DNA of 64,000 nt from contig DASRIC010000042.1 in NCBI GenBank assembly GCA_035650215.1, positions 3,708 through 67,707 on the forward strand, in the 5' to 3' direction. Below are positions 15,184-26,282 of this stretch, in pieces. The position numbers and the translations under genes were made by a program. The notes under the pieces were generated by a model, which had not been told where the DNA came from, did not search any database, and saw only the letters and a program-made list of their open reading frames with translations. How positions within the stretch are numbered: the stretch's first letter is position 1; every line of letters begins with the position of its first letter. The stretch comes from JACVRW01 sp035650215. Its GTDB lineage: Bacteria > Actinomycetota > Thermoleophilia > Solirubrobacterales > Thermoleophilaceae.

Positions 15184-15894
15184 TCAGGCGTCGTAGCTGA
15201 CGGTGAGGTCGCCCACACCGTCGATGTGACCGTCGAGCGTGTCGCCCGGCTCGACCCGGCCGACCCCCTTGGGCGTCCCGGTCATGATGAGGTCGCCGGG
15301 ACGCAGCGCGACGAGCGTGCTCAGGAAGCTGATCGTCTCTGGGACCTTCCAGATCTGCTGGTCGAGATCGCCCTCCTGGCGCGGCTCACCGTTGATTCGA
15401 AGCCAGACGGCTCCCTTGGCCGGGTGGCCGATGTCCTCCACGGCGCGGATCGCGCTGATGGGCGCGGACCGGTCGAAGCCCTTGGCCATGTCCCATGGGC
15501 GGCCCATCTTCTTGGCCTCCGCCTGCAGGTCGCGGCGCGTCATGTCCAGGCCCACCGCGTACCCGAAGACGTGGTCGAGCGCCCGCTCCACCGGGATGTC
15601 GTGGCCGCCCTCGGCAAGCGCCACCACCAGCTCGATCTCGTGATGCAGGTCCTGCGTCTTCGTCGGGAACGGCAGCGTGCCCGGCGGCACCACCGCGTCG
15701 GCGGGCTTCATGAAGAAGAACGGAGGCTCGCGGTTCGGGTCGTGTCCCATCTCCACGGCGTGCTCGGCGTAGTTGCGCCCGACGCAGAACACCCGGGCCA
15801 CGGGGAAGACCTCGTCCGATCCCGCCAGGGCGACGGCGGACACGGGAGGCGGCGCGATGGCGTAGCCGACCGACCGGTCAACGGCTGGACGCAT
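15184..15894 (-). CDS. Fumarylacetoacetate hydrolase (FAH) family protein, acylpyruvase-like
   Basis: A 236-residue FAH-fold hydrolase. VFCVGRNYAEHAVEMG is the conserved N-terminal active-site region. EIELVVALAEGG and GLDMTRRDLQ supply the metal-binding acidic residues. WDMAKGFDRSAPIS and MTGTPKGVG are typical of acylpyruvate/fumarylpyruvate hydrolases. The ATG at 15894 is preferred over the longer frame because upstream residues overlap the permease gene and are not family-like. It is the last gene of the ABC transporter operon, overlapping the permease stop by 17 bases, so its substrate is probably related to the imported compound. Confidence 0.82.
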   Translation of the reverse strand: MRPAVDRSVGYAIAPPPVSAVALAGSDEVFPVARVFCVGRNYAEHAVEMGHDPNREPPFFFMKPADAVVPPGTLPFPTKTQDLHHEIELVVALAEGGHDIPVERALDHVFGYAVGLDMTRRDLQAEAKKMGRPWDMAKGFDRSAPISAIRAVEDIGHPAKGAVWLRINGEPRQEGDLDQQIWKVPETISFLSTLVALRPGDLIMTGTPKGVGRVEPGDTLDGHIDGVGDLTVSYDA

Positions 15895-16630
15895 ACAACG
15901 CCACCTTTCGTTCGAAGTAGGCGACCGTCTCCGAGGCCAGGAAGGCGAATGCGAACACAATGATCAGGAGGGCCCAGAACTCCGGCATTAGGAAGTTCCG
16001 GGAGTAGAGCTCGAACAGGTAGCCGACCCCGAGCACCGCGATCAGAAGCTGACCGATGATCACGCCCTTCATGCCGCGGATCAGCCCGAGGCGGATGCCG
16101 GCGAGCAGCTCGGGCAATGCCGCCCGGAAGACGATCTGCGAGTACAGAATCCGCTTCGTGGCGCCGAACGAGCGGCCCATCTCGACCAGCGAGGGGTTGA
16201 CCCGCTCCACCCCGACCTGGGTGTCGAGCGCGATCACCCAGACCGAGAAGAGGAACACGGTCACGATCATCGTCTCGAGGCCGAAACCGAGAAGCGCCAT
16301 CAGCGCGGGCACGACGGCGGTCAGCGGCGAGCTCTCGAAGATATTCACCCACATCCCCATCACGGACCCGACCGCGCGGCTCGTGCCCATCAGAATGCCG
16401 ACGCCGATTCCAATGGCGAAGGACAGCGCCATTCCGATCAGGAACGCCTCCAGGGTGATCCACGCAGCCTCCGCGAACGTCTCGGACGAGACGACCTCCG
16501 GGAAGGCGGCGATCACCTCGCTGAACGGCGGGAGCAGCGACACCAGCCCGAGCTGCCCGACGACCTCCCAGATCGCGAACCACACCAGCAGCGAGAACGC
16601 CATCGGGATCCGGTGACCACGCAGCTCCAC
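15878..16630 (-). CDS. ABC transporter permease (SsuC/TauC type), second copy
   Basis: A 250-residue inner-membrane permease with six hydrophobic segments and the EAA loop (MGRSFGATKRILYSQIVFRAALPELLAGIRLG), which contacts the ATPase. It belongs to the nitrate/sulfonate/taurine importer family. It is distinct from the other permease encoded at 17450-18259, so the transporter may be a heterodimer. Starts one base after the ATPase stop. Confidence 0.85.
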   Translation of the reverse strand: MELRGHRIPMAFSLLVWFAIWEVVGQLGLVSLLPPFSEVIAAFPEVVSSETFAEAAWITLEAFLIGMALSFAIGIGVGILMGTSRAVGSVMGMWVNIFESSPLTAVVPALMALLGFGLETMIVTVFLFSVWVIALDTQVGVERVNPSLVEMGRSFGATKRILYSQIVFRAALPELLAGIRLGLIRGMKGVIIGQLLIAVLGVGYLFELYSRNFLMPEFWALLIIVFAFAFLASETVAYFERKVALYASSR

Positions 16631-16631
16631 G

Positions 16632-17453
16632 TCAGCGCTCCAGGTAGTCGCGGAGCTCGTGCCAGATCTGCTCGACCCAGTCGAGGTAGGCGGGGTCGCG
16701 CCGGATGTCGTCGGAGCCGGCCCCGCGGTCGATCCCCGGGCGTACCACCTTCGACACGCTCGACGGGCCCCGGGTCAGGATCACGACCTGGTCGGAGACG
16801 TAGACGGCCTCCTCGATCGAGTGGGTCACGAAGATCACGGTCTTGCTCTCTTCGCTGAGCAGCCGCAGGAGGTCCTCCTGGAACTGGCGGCGGATCTGCT
16901 CGTCGACCGACGCGAAGGGCTCGTCCATCAGCAGGATGTCAGCGTCGACCGCCAGGGCTCTGGCGAGGCCGACGCGTTGCCGCATCCCACCGGAGAGCTG
17001 GTGGGGATAGGAGTCCTCGAATCCCGCCAGGCCCACCTTGTCGACGTACGCCCGCGCGGTTTCCTCGCGCTCCTTGCGATCCACCCCACGCAGCTCCAGA
17101 CCGAAGGCGACGTTGCGGAGCACCGTGGCCCACGGCATCAGGGCGAAGTCCTGGAACACGAACGCCCGATCGGGCCCGGGCCCCGTCACCGGGACGCCGT
17201 CGACCTCGACCGACCCAGACGTCGCGTCGATCAGTCCCCCGACGATCTTCAGCGTGGTGGTCTTCCCGCACCCGCTGGGGCCGATGATGCTGGTGAGCTC
17301 GCCCCTGGGCACGTCGAAGGTGAGTCCGCCCAGCGCGCGCACGCCGCCGGAAAACTCCTTGGTGAGCTCGACGATGCGCACGGCAGGCTCCCGGCCATCC
17401 CCCGACGGGGCGCCCACGCCGGGATCCGAGGTGATGCTCGCCCTACCGGTCAT
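16632..17453 (-). CDS. ABC transporter ATP-binding protein (SsuB/TauB type)
   Basis: A 273-residue ATPase. Walker A is GPSGCGKTT, the Q-loop follows in VFQDFALMPW, the signature is LSGGMRQRVGLARAL, and Walker B is ILLMDEPFASVD with the H-loop in FVTHSIEEAVYVSD. The first 30 residues are a polar extension. Start is ATG 17453, overlapping the upstream permease stop (ATGA). It energises both flanking permeases. Confidence 0.9.
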   Translation of the reverse strand: MTGRASITSDPGVGAPSGDGREPAVRIVELTKEFSGGVRALGGLTFDVPRGELTSIIGPSGCGKTTTLKIVGGLIDATSGSVEVDGVPVTGPGPDRAFVFQDFALMPWATVLRNVAFGLELRGVDRKEREETARAYVDKVGLAGFEDSYPHQLSGGMRQRVGLARALAVDADILLMDEPFASVDEQIRRQFQEDLLRLLSEESKTVIFVTHSIEEAVYVSDQVVILTRGPSSVSKVVRPGIDRGAGSDDIRRDPAYLDWVEQIWHELRDYLER

Positions 17454-18259
17454 AGCGCCCTCAACTCGGGGCGGAAGAGGCGCCGCTCCAGGTTCTGCAG
17501 CAGCGTGACGCTGATGCTCGCGACCAGGATGATGGACAGGATGACGGCGAACATCTGGGCATACTCGGCGCTCGACCGGTAAAAAGTGATCAGGTCGCCG
17601 ACGCCGGTCGGGGTGATGATGAGCTCGGCGAGCACGGCGCCGGTGAATCCCTGGGCCAGGCCGAGCCGCAGCCCCGCGAAGATCAGGCCGCTGCCCGCCG
17701 GGATGACCACCTTCCAGATCCGCTGCCAGCGGCTCGCCAGGAAGGCATTGCTCATCTCCACCAGCGAGCGCGGGGTGTTGGCGATGCCGCGGTAGGAGTT
17801 GAGCACGATCACGGGTGCGCTGAGCAGCACGACGGCGAACACCTTGGCCGTGAAGCCGATCCCGTAGACGAACGTGATCAGCGGGATGATCGCCGCCGAC
17901 GGCGAGGCCTGCAGCACGATGAACACGGGCAGGCCCAGCCACTCGGCTCGCGGGGAGAGGCCCATGACGACGCCGGCGAAAACGCCGCCTACGGCTGTGA
18001 GCAGCACGCCCACGATCAGGGGTCCGGCGGTCTCGGCATATGCCTCGGCGAGGGTGCCGTCGACCAGCATCTCCCCGAGAGCGGCGAGCGTCTCGGTGCA
18101 GCTGGGAAAGGCCACGTTCACGGGGATCCGGCCGGCCCACTCCCACAGTCCGAGCACGAACAGGATCGACGCCCCGCGCAGCAGCCACGGACTGCTCAGC
18201 CGCGCCGCCGCGCGGCGAGACGCCGTGCGTCCGACCCGGATCCCGGCCGATGCGGCCAC
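17450..18259 (-). CDS. ABC transporter permease (SsuC/TauC type), first copy
   Basis: A 269-residue permease with six hydrophobic segments and an EAA loop around VEMSNAFLASRWQRIWKVV. The Arg-rich N-terminus sits before the first helix. It follows the binding-protein gene by two bases and overlaps the ATPase gene by four, so translation is coupled. Confidence 0.85.
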   Translation of the reverse strand: MAASAGIRVGRTASRRAAARLSSPWLLRGASILFVLGLWEWAGRIPVNVAFPSCTETLAALGEMLVDGTLAEAYAETAGPLIVGVLLTAVGGVFAGVVMGLSPRAEWLGLPVFIVLQASPSAAIIPLITFVYGIGFTAKVFAVVLLSAPVIVLNSYRGIANTPRSLVEMSNAFLASRWQRIWKVVIPAGSGLIFAGLRLGLAQGFTGAVLAELIITPTGVGDLITFYRSSAEYAQMFAVILSIILVASISVTLLQNLERRLFRPELRAL

Positions 18260-18261
18260 CG

Positions 18262-19272
18262 TCAGCTGCCCGATCCCTTGGCCGAGCTCACCGCGTTCTC
18301 GAGCGGCTCGAGGCTCCAGAAGTCCTCGACCTGGAGGTCCGCCGGGTCGCCCTCGAGCTGCTCAGCCGCGTTGTAGAACTCGAAGTCCTCCTTCGCGGCC
18401 TGCTCGCCGCCGCAGTCCTCGGTGAAGAGGCCTTCCTCGGCAGCCTGCTCGTAGTAGGGCAGCAGCTCCTTCTCGAGGTCGGCCGGCAGGTCGGGCAGCA
18501 GCCCGAGGCGCTCGCGCTCCTCGACCACGAACTTGGGGTCCTTGACCATGGACTGCCAGACGGTGAGGATCTCCTCGAGCAGGACCTGGAGGGACTCCGG
18601 GTTCTCCTCCATCCATGCGGTGTTGCCGAACAGCACCTCGTCGCTCGCCTCGGACTCGGGTGTCGGAAGGTCGTGGAACTTGCCCGGCGACTTGGACATG
18701 ACGAAGTTCCTGTTCGGGATGTCGAGCACGGCGGCCTTGACGTTGCCCCGCTCCAACGCCGTCGCGCGGACCTCGGCGCCCGGCACGTAGCTGATCTCGC
18801 CGAACTCGATGCCCTCCTCCTCCTCGATGATGCGAGCGAGAGCCTCGGTCGTCGAGCCGCGGGAGTGCACGGTGAAGGTCTCGCCGTCGAGCGACTGCCA
18901 GTCGGGATAGGCGGCCTTGTCGGCCACCGCGAAGAAGCGAATCCGCTGCAGCTGGCAGACGATCCGGAGCGGAGCCCCGGACTTCTGGATCAGTCCATAT
19001 GGCGCGCCGAGCCCCACATCGGCCTGCCCGCCGACCACGGCCTGGTTGGCGAGGTCCTCGTCTGCGAGCTCGACCAGCTCGACGTCGATGCCGCGCTTGC
19101 GCACCCGCTCCATGGCGATGAACAGGGCGAGCGTCTCGACGGACTCGATGTCGCCGAGAGCGACCCGGATCTTGCCGCCACCTTCCGCTCCCGCTCCCGC
19201 GCCCCCGTCGTCGTCGCCGCACGCCGTGACCAGCAGCGCCAGAATCGCAACGAGTGCCCACACCCTCTTCAT
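18262..19272 (-). CDS. ABC transporter substrate-binding lipoprotein (SsuA/NMT1-like)
   Basis: A 336-residue lipoprotein. ATG 19272 has GGGGAG upstream and opens a lipoprotein signal with the lipobox LVTAC (Cys18), then an acidic Gly-rich linker. The mature part has the type-II periplasmic-binding fold of nitrate/sulfonate/taurine carriers (KIRVALGDIE at the first strand, QADVGLGAPYG at the ligand hinge). No ligand-specific residues can be read. The gene leads the operon 19272-15184 and is divergent from a GntR gene across a palindrome. Confidence 0.85.
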   Translation of the reverse strand: MKRVWALVAILALLVTACGDDDGGAGAGAEGGGKIRVALGDIESVETLALFIAMERVRKRGIDVELVELADEDLANQAVVGGQADVGLGAPYGLIQKSGAPLRIVCQLQRIRFFAVADKAAYPDWQSLDGETFTVHSRGSTTEALARIIEEEEGIEFGEISYVPGAEVRATALERGNVKAAVLDIPNRNFVMSKSPGKFHDLPTPESEASDEVLFGNTAWMEENPESLQVLLEEILTVWQSMVKDPKFVVEERERLGLLPDLPADLEKELLPYYEQAAEEGLFTEDCGGEQAAKEDFEFYNAAEQLEGDPADLQVEDFWSLEPLENAVSSAKGSGS

Positions 19273-19308
19273 CACAGCTCCCCTTCGTTTACTCCCACGG
19301 AGAGACGG

Positions 19309-19323
19309 ACATATCAGATATGT
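19309..19323. promoter_or_regulatory. Palindromic operator between divergent ABC operon and GntR gene
   Basis: ACATAT and ATATGT form perfect 6-bp arms around CAG, extended on both sides by CGG/CCG with one-base slippage. It sits 37 bp before the binding-protein start and 53 bp before the GntR start, where it could repress both. AT-rich arms stand out in this GC-rich DNA. Confidence 0.6.
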
Positions 19324-19375
19324 TCCGCCCCATGCCGCTTCCCTACCCGCAGTCTCGACCGAGGAAACCCGGCCC

Positions 19376-20053
19376 ATGTCCGACCTGAAATCGCGCGCGA
19401 TCTACGTGGCTCTCCGGGAGCGGATCCTGTCCAACGACATCGCCCCCGGCACGCGCCTGGTGATGCGCGACGTCGCGAATCAGTACGAGGCCAGCGACAT
19501 CCCGGTCCGCGAGGCGCTGCGCATGCTCGAACGGGACGGCCTGGTCGAAACCGCCCCATACCGCGGCGCGCGAGTAACCACGCTCACGACCAAGGAGGTC
19601 GAGGAGACCTACTTCGTCCGCTCGCACCTCGAAAGCATCGCCACCGGGCTCGCCGCCGAACGCATCACCGCCGCCGAGCTGGAGCAGCTCGAGCTGCTCA
19701 TGGTGGAGATGAGGGCGGCCGTCGAGGCACAGGACGGCCCGAGATTCTCCGACCTCAATCTCGAGTTTCACCGCACGATCGTGGCCAGCTGCGGGAACGA
19801 CATGCTGCGTGAGCTGACGATGGACATCTGGCGGCGCCATTCCGGCTTCCAGCGGGTGTTTCGGATGATGCCCGAGCGAATCGCGATCTCACAGCGGGAG
19901 CACGAGGGCATCATGGCCGCGCTCCACGACCACGACCCCGAGCGGGCAGCCGGTCTCGCGCTGCTGCACAAGCAGTCCGTCCGCGACTCCGTGAGCGCGC
20001 TCGTCGAGCGGGCCGGCGAATCTCGTCGTGCGGAACGCGATCTCGCGTACTAG
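19376..20053 (+). CDS. GntR-family (FCD) transcriptional regulator
   Basis: A 225-residue regulator with an N-terminal winged helix (ALRERILSNDIAPGTRL, SDIPVREALRMLERDGLV, wing PYRGARV) and an FCD domain with the metal-binding histidines (NLEFHRTIV, EHEGIMAAL, LLHKQSV). ATG 19376 is the first start giving a complete HTH. It is divergent from the ABC operon with a perfect palindrome between them, so it probably controls that operon and itself. The formate dehydrogenase genes begin 66 bp downstream in the same direction and could be read through. Confidence 0.88.
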   Translation: MSDLKSRAIYVALRERILSNDIAPGTRLVMRDVANQYEASDIPVREALRMLERDGLVETAPYRGARVTTLTTKEVEETYFVRSHLESIATGLAAERITAAELEQLELLMVEMRAAVEAQDGPRFSDLNLEFHRTIVASCGNDMLRELTMDIWRRHSGFQRVFRMMPERIAISQREHEGIMAALHDHDPERAAGLALLHKQSVRDSVSALVERAGESRRAERDLAY

Positions 20054-20118
20054 CGATGGCTTGAACGGGGTAGGTGTAATGCGAGCCCGACGCCGTCTGA
20101 GGAGGGAGTGAACCGATC

Positions 20119-22991
20119 GTGGCGATCAGCAGCGTGGCAGCCACCCAGCCCCGAACCGTGACCCTGACGATCGACGGTCGCGAGGTCACCGTGGCCGAGG
20201 GGGCCACGATCTGGGAGGCGGCGAGGGAAATCGGCATCGAGATTCCCGTCCTGTGCCACGACGAGCGATACGACCCGGTCGGTGTGTGCCGGGTGTGCGT
20301 GGTCGACATCGGCGGGCGCGTGCTGGCTCCGGCGTGCGTACGGCCGTGTGAGGACGGCATGGAGGTCAAGACGGACACCGACTCGGTCGAGCGCCAACGG
20401 GCCATGCTCACGCGGCTGCTGCTGGTGGACCAGCCCTCGCCCGACGAGGACCCCAAGGAGACGACGACGGCGGACAACGAGCTGCTCGTGCTCGTGCACC
20501 GCTACGGCGTCGGGCAGGACGATCTCCCGCGAGGCCAGGGGCGCGGCGAGGACTTCTCGAACCCCGTGATCGCGGTCAACCACGACGCTTGCATCCTCTG
20601 CGATCGCTGCGTGCGGGCCTGTGACGACATCCAGGGCAACGACGTCATCGGGCGCTCGGGCAAGGGCTATGACACACGCATCGCGTTCGACCTGAACGAC
20701 CCGATGGGCGAATCCTCGTGCGTCACGTGCGGAGAGTGTGTCGCGGCCTGCCCGACCGGGGCCCTCGTCAACAAGCCGATCAACGACGTGCCGATCAAGC
20801 AGCGCTCGGAGCTCGACTCGGTCGAGACGGTCTGTCCGTACTGCGGGGTCGGCTGCGCGCTCACCTACCACGTCGACCGCGAACGCAACGCGATCGCCTT
20901 CGCCGAGGGCCGCGAGCAGCCCGGCAACCGCGGCCGGCTATGCGTCAAGGGCCGCTACGGGTGGGACTACGCGGCCAGCCCCCAGCGGCTCACGGTTCCG
21001 CTCATCCGGCGTGAGGGCTCCTATCCCAAGGGGCCGCTGTCGGGCGACGTGCGCGGCGAGGGCAAGGGGCGGCGCAAGCCGGGCGGAGTGGTGGACTACG
21101 ACGAGGTTCTGCCGCACTTCCGCGAGGCGACCTGGGACGAGGCGCTCGACCTGGCGGCCGGTCGCCTGAAGGCGATCCACTCCGAGCACGGGCCCGGCGC
21201 CATCGCCGGCTTCGGCTCGGCCAAGTGCTCGAACGAGGAGGCCTACCTGTTCCAGAAGCTCATCCGGGCGGGCTTCGGGACCAACAACGTCGACCACTGC
21301 ACGCGCCTGTGCCACGCCTCGAGCGTGGCGGCCCTGTTCGAAGGGGTCGGGTCCGGCGCCGTGTCCACGACCTATGGGGACATCGTCAACGCAGAGGTGG
21401 CGATCATGGCCGGGACGAACACCACGGCCAACCACCCCGTCGCCTCGTCGTTCTTCAAGCAGGCCAGGCGCCGCGGCACGAAGCTGATCGTGGTGGACCC
21501 GCGCCGGGAGCGGATCGCCGACCACGCCGACGTCTTCTGCCAGATTAAGCCGGGCACCGACGTGGCGTTCTACAACGGCGTGATGCACGAGATCATCAAG
21601 CTCGGCCTGGTCGACCGCGAGTTCATCGCCGAGCGGACGACGAACTACGGGGAGCTCGCCAAGACGGTCAGGGAGTACCCCCCGGACCGTGCGGCGCAGA
21701 TCTGCGGGGTCGACGCCGACACCATCCGCACCGTCGCGACGCTGTGGGGAGAGGCGAACACGGCGGTCGTCTTCTGGGGCATGGGGATCTCGCAGCACAC
21801 GACCGGCACCGACAATGCCCGCTGCCTGATCGCGCTGTGCTCCATCACCGGCCAGGTGGGCCGACCGGGAACCGGCCTGCACCCGCTGCGCGGCCAGAAC
21901 AACGTCCAGGGGGCATCGGACGCCGGGCTGATCCCGATGATGTACCCGGACTATCTGCCCGTGGACAAGGAGGGGTCTCGCGAGATCTTCCAGGAGCGCT
22001 GGGGCCGCGAGCTCGATCCCGACCGCGGGCTGACCGTCACCGAGATCGTCGCCTCTGCGCTGCAGGGCGGCGTGCGCGGCATGTACATGATGGGCGAGAA
22101 CCCGTTCCTGTCGGACCCCAACATCAACAAGGTGCGCAAGGCGCTGTCCGCGCTCGAGTTCCTCGTGGTGCAGGACATCTTCCTCACCGAGACCGCGGAG
22201 TTCGCCGACGTGATCCTCCCGGCTACCTCGTACATGGAGAAGGACGGCACCTACACCAACACCGACCGGCGCGTGCAGATCGGCCGCAAGACCCTCGACC
22301 CGCCCGGGGAGGCGCGGCTCGACTGGCACATCATCCAGGACATCTCGAACCGCATCGGGCTGGAGATGAACTACCAGTCGGCAAGCGAGATCTTCGACGA
22401 GCTCGTGTCGGTGATGCCCAACTACGCCGGGCTGTCGTACGACAACCTCGGCGCGACAGGCAAGCTATATCCCAACCCCGACCCGGAGCACCAGGACGGC
22501 ACGGTCGTGCTGTTCGACGAGCGCTTCGGGACCGACGACGGCAAGGCACACCTCGTGCCGGCCGAGTGGCTGCCGGCAAAGGAGCTGCCGACCAAGGAGT
22601 TCCCCTTCGTGCTCAACACGGGCCGCCTGCTCGAGCACTGGCACACCGGGTCGATGACGCGGCGCTCCTACGCGCTCGACGCGATCCAGCCCGAGGCGCA
22701 CGTGTATCTCAACCCGGACGACGCCAAGCGTCTGGGCATCGCCTCCGGGGACTTCGTCCGGCTCACCAGCCGGCGCGGGTCGGTCGAGGTGCGCGCGTTG
22801 CTCTCCCACCGTGACAACCCCGGCACGTGCTTCCTCCCCTTCCACTTCCGTGAGGCGGCCGCCAACGTGCTGACGATCGACGAGGTCGATCCCACCGCGA
22901 AGATCCCCGAGTTCAAGTTCTGCGCCGTGAAGATCGAGCGGGTCGGAACCTCCGTCAGGCACGACTCGGCGACGGTGCGGGAGGGGGTGTG

Positions 22992-22992
<1 letters not shown>
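20119..22992 (+). CDS. fdhA: NAD-dependent formate dehydrogenase, molybdenum/tungsten alpha subunit
   Basis: A 957-residue soluble FDH catalytic subunit. Domains: a 2Fe-2S NuoG-like domain (Cys in PVLCHDE, GVCRVC, PACVRPC; about 14-95), two 4Fe-4S ferredoxin sites (CILCDRCVRAC and CVTCGECVAACPTG; about 155-215), the 4Fe-4S of the molybdopterin domain (CPYCGVGC), then the bis-MGD domains. The metal ligand is Cys398 followed by His399 (TRLCHASSVA), so this is a cysteine, not selenocysteine, enzyme. GTG start with GGAGGGAG upstream. No signal peptide, hence cytoplasmic. It oxidises formate to CO2 and can drain formate from both the H4MPT and oxalyl-CoA routes. Confidence 0.92.
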
Positions 22993-24674
<1,682 letters not shown>

Positions 24675-24696
24675 GGGGCTCCCGGGAGGAGAGGCA

Positions 24697-24912
24697 ATGG
24701 GCGTACTGTTACGAAGGGTGCTGGACGGGCACGAGCGCGTGGCGGAGTGGTCGGCCGACGACGAGGCCTCCATCGAGGAGGCCCGGCAACTGCTACGACA
24801 GGAGCTCGACGCGGGCTACATCGCAGTGCCCGGGGACGGCAACGAGCCGCTCACGGAGCTTCCGGTGGACGCCGAGGCGGTCATCCTCACGATGCCGATG
24901 GGGGGAGGCTAG
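24697..24912 (+). CDS. Conserved-looking 71-residue protein of unknown function
   Basis: A 71-residue acidic protein, ATG with GGGAGGAGAGG just upstream. It has a helical centre (SIEEARQLLRQELDAG) and ends ILTMPMGGG. It sits between fdhB and the reductase gene with tight spacing (22 bp and 5 bp), so it is part of the formate dehydrogenase operon. It holds the position that FdsD has in some FDH operons but does not resemble FdsD as I know it. No function assigned. Confidence 0.6.
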   Translation: MGVLLRRVLDGHERVAEWSADDEASIEEARQLLRQELDAGYIAVPGDGNEPLTELPVDAEAVILTMPMGGG

Positions 24913-24917
24913 CCCGC

Positions 24918-25892
24918 ATGAGAATCGCGGTACTCGGTGCGGGCGCGATCGGAGCGTACGTCGGCGCTGCCCTGGCGCGCGGCGGAGCCGACGTCCACCT
25001 GATCGCGCGCGGGGAGAACCTGGAGGCGCTGAAGCGGGACGGGGTTCGGGTGCGATCGGACCGGGGCGACTTCGATGCGCATCCACCGGCGACTGACGAT
25101 TCCAGGGAGGTCGGCCCCGTCGACCTCGTGTTCCTGGGGCTGAAGGCGAACTCGTACGCCACGTGCGGGCCGCTGCTCGAGCCGCTGCTGCACGAGGAGA
25201 CGGCGGTCGTGGCGGCTCAGAACGGGATCCCCTGGTGGTACTTCCACAAGCTCGAGGGCCCGTACGAGGGTCGCCGCATCGAGGCGGTGGACCCCGACGG
25301 CGAGGTGTCTCGCGTGATCCCGCCGGAGCGCGCGATCGGCTGCGTCGTGTTCGCCGGCACTGAGCTGGCCGAGCCCGGCGTCGTGCGGCACAACGAGGGA
25401 ACGCGCTTCTCGATCGGCGAACCGGACGGGTCCATCTCCGAGCGGTGCGAACGTTTCAGCGAGGCCATGATCGCGGGTGGCCTGAAGTGTCCGGTCGAGG
25501 AGCGGCTTCGGGACGAGATCTGGGTCAAGCTGATGGGGAACGTCGCGTTCAACCCGCTCAGCGTCCTGACCCGCGCGACGCTCGAGCAGCTGTGCAGCCA
25601 TGCACCCACGCGGGCCCTCGTGGCGTCGATCATGGAAGAGGCGCTGGAGATCGCCGCTGCTTTGGGCGCGGAGCCCTCGATCTCGATCGAGCGGCGGCTG
25701 AACGGCGCCGCGAAGGTGGGCGACCACAAGTCCTCCACGCTGGTGGACCTCGAGGCCGGCAAGCCGCTGGAGCTCGACGTCATCGTCGACAGCGTCGTCG
25801 AACTGGCGGACCTGACGGGGGTCGAGGCGCCCAACCTGCGCGCCGTGGCGGCGGCGAGCGGCCTACTGGCGGAGACGCTCGGGCTCCGCTGA
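24918..25892 (+). CDS. Ketopantoate-reductase-like (PanE family) dehydrogenase
   Basis: A 324-residue NADP-type dehydrogenase. Rossmann motif GAGAIGAYVGAALARGG at the N-terminus, then LGLKANS and VAAQNGIPWWYF. The C-terminal ApbA domain contains VKLMGNVAFNPLSVLTRA with the catalytic Lys and Asn, and DLEAGKPLELD. In Methylobacterium extorquens a PanE2 protein encoded with oxalate genes is reported to be an oxalyl-CoA reductase. Here the gene closes an FDH operon 11 kb from frc, so oxalyl-CoA reduction to glyoxylate is a candidate role beside true ketopantoate reduction. Converges on and overlaps the thioesterase gene by 30 bases. Confidence 0.82.
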   Translation: MRIAVLGAGAIGAYVGAALARGGADVHLIARGENLEALKRDGVRVRSDRGDFDAHPPATDDSREVGPVDLVFLGLKANSYATCGPLLEPLLHEETAVVAAQNGIPWWYFHKLEGPYEGRRIEAVDPDGEVSRVIPPERAIGCVVFAGTELAEPGVVRHNEGTRFSIGEPDGSISERCERFSEAMIAGGLKCPVEERLRDEIWVKLMGNVAFNPLSVLTRATLEQLCSHAPTRALVASIMEEALEIAAALGAEPSISIERRLNGAAKVGDHKSSTLVDLEAGKPLELDVIVDSVVELADLTGVEAPNLRAVAAASGLLAETLGLR

Positions 25893-26264
25893 GCTCAGCG
25901 CCTCGCGCTCCTGCTGCGTGAGCTCCCGCGCCCGACGGCTTTGCTCGTCCCAGGCCACGAGCACGGCCCGCCCCTCGACGGCCACGTCGCCGTCCGGCAG
26001 CAACAGGCGGTTGTCCAGCTCCACGCGCGAGCGACCCAGCTCGGCCACGCGGCACTCGCCGATGAGGTAGCGGTGCTCGATGCGCACCTCCCGCCGATAG
26101 TCCAACTCGACGCGCGCGAGCACGTAGCCGGTGAACGGCAGGTCCGGCAGCGCGTGGCGGAAGAACGCCGCGCGCACCTCCTCGAGCAGCTCGTGATAGA
26201 CGGCCTGGTTGACATGTCCAAGCGCGTCCATGTCCCGGTGGCGCAGCGCCAGCTCGGCTCGCAC
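25863..26264 (-). CDS. Acyl-CoA thioesterase, 4HBT hot-dog family
   Basis: A 133-residue hot-dog-fold protein. LRHRDMDALGHVNQAVYHELLEE holds the family's catalytic Asp (DMDALGHVN) and the start of the long helix. Family members hydrolyse 4-hydroxybenzoyl-CoA or short/medium acyl-CoAs. It follows the FAD monooxygenase gene by 18 bp on the same strand. The 3' end overlaps the convergent PanE-like gene. Confidence 0.8.
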   Translation of the reverse strand: MRAELALRHRDMDALGHVNQAVYHELLEEVRAAFFRHALPDLPFTGYVLARVELDYRREVRIEHRYLIGECRVAELGRSRVELDNRLLLPDGDVAVEGRAVLVAWDEQSRRARELTQQEREALSSAEPERLRQ

Positions 26265-26282
26265 CGGCGCGAGCCTACCTGA

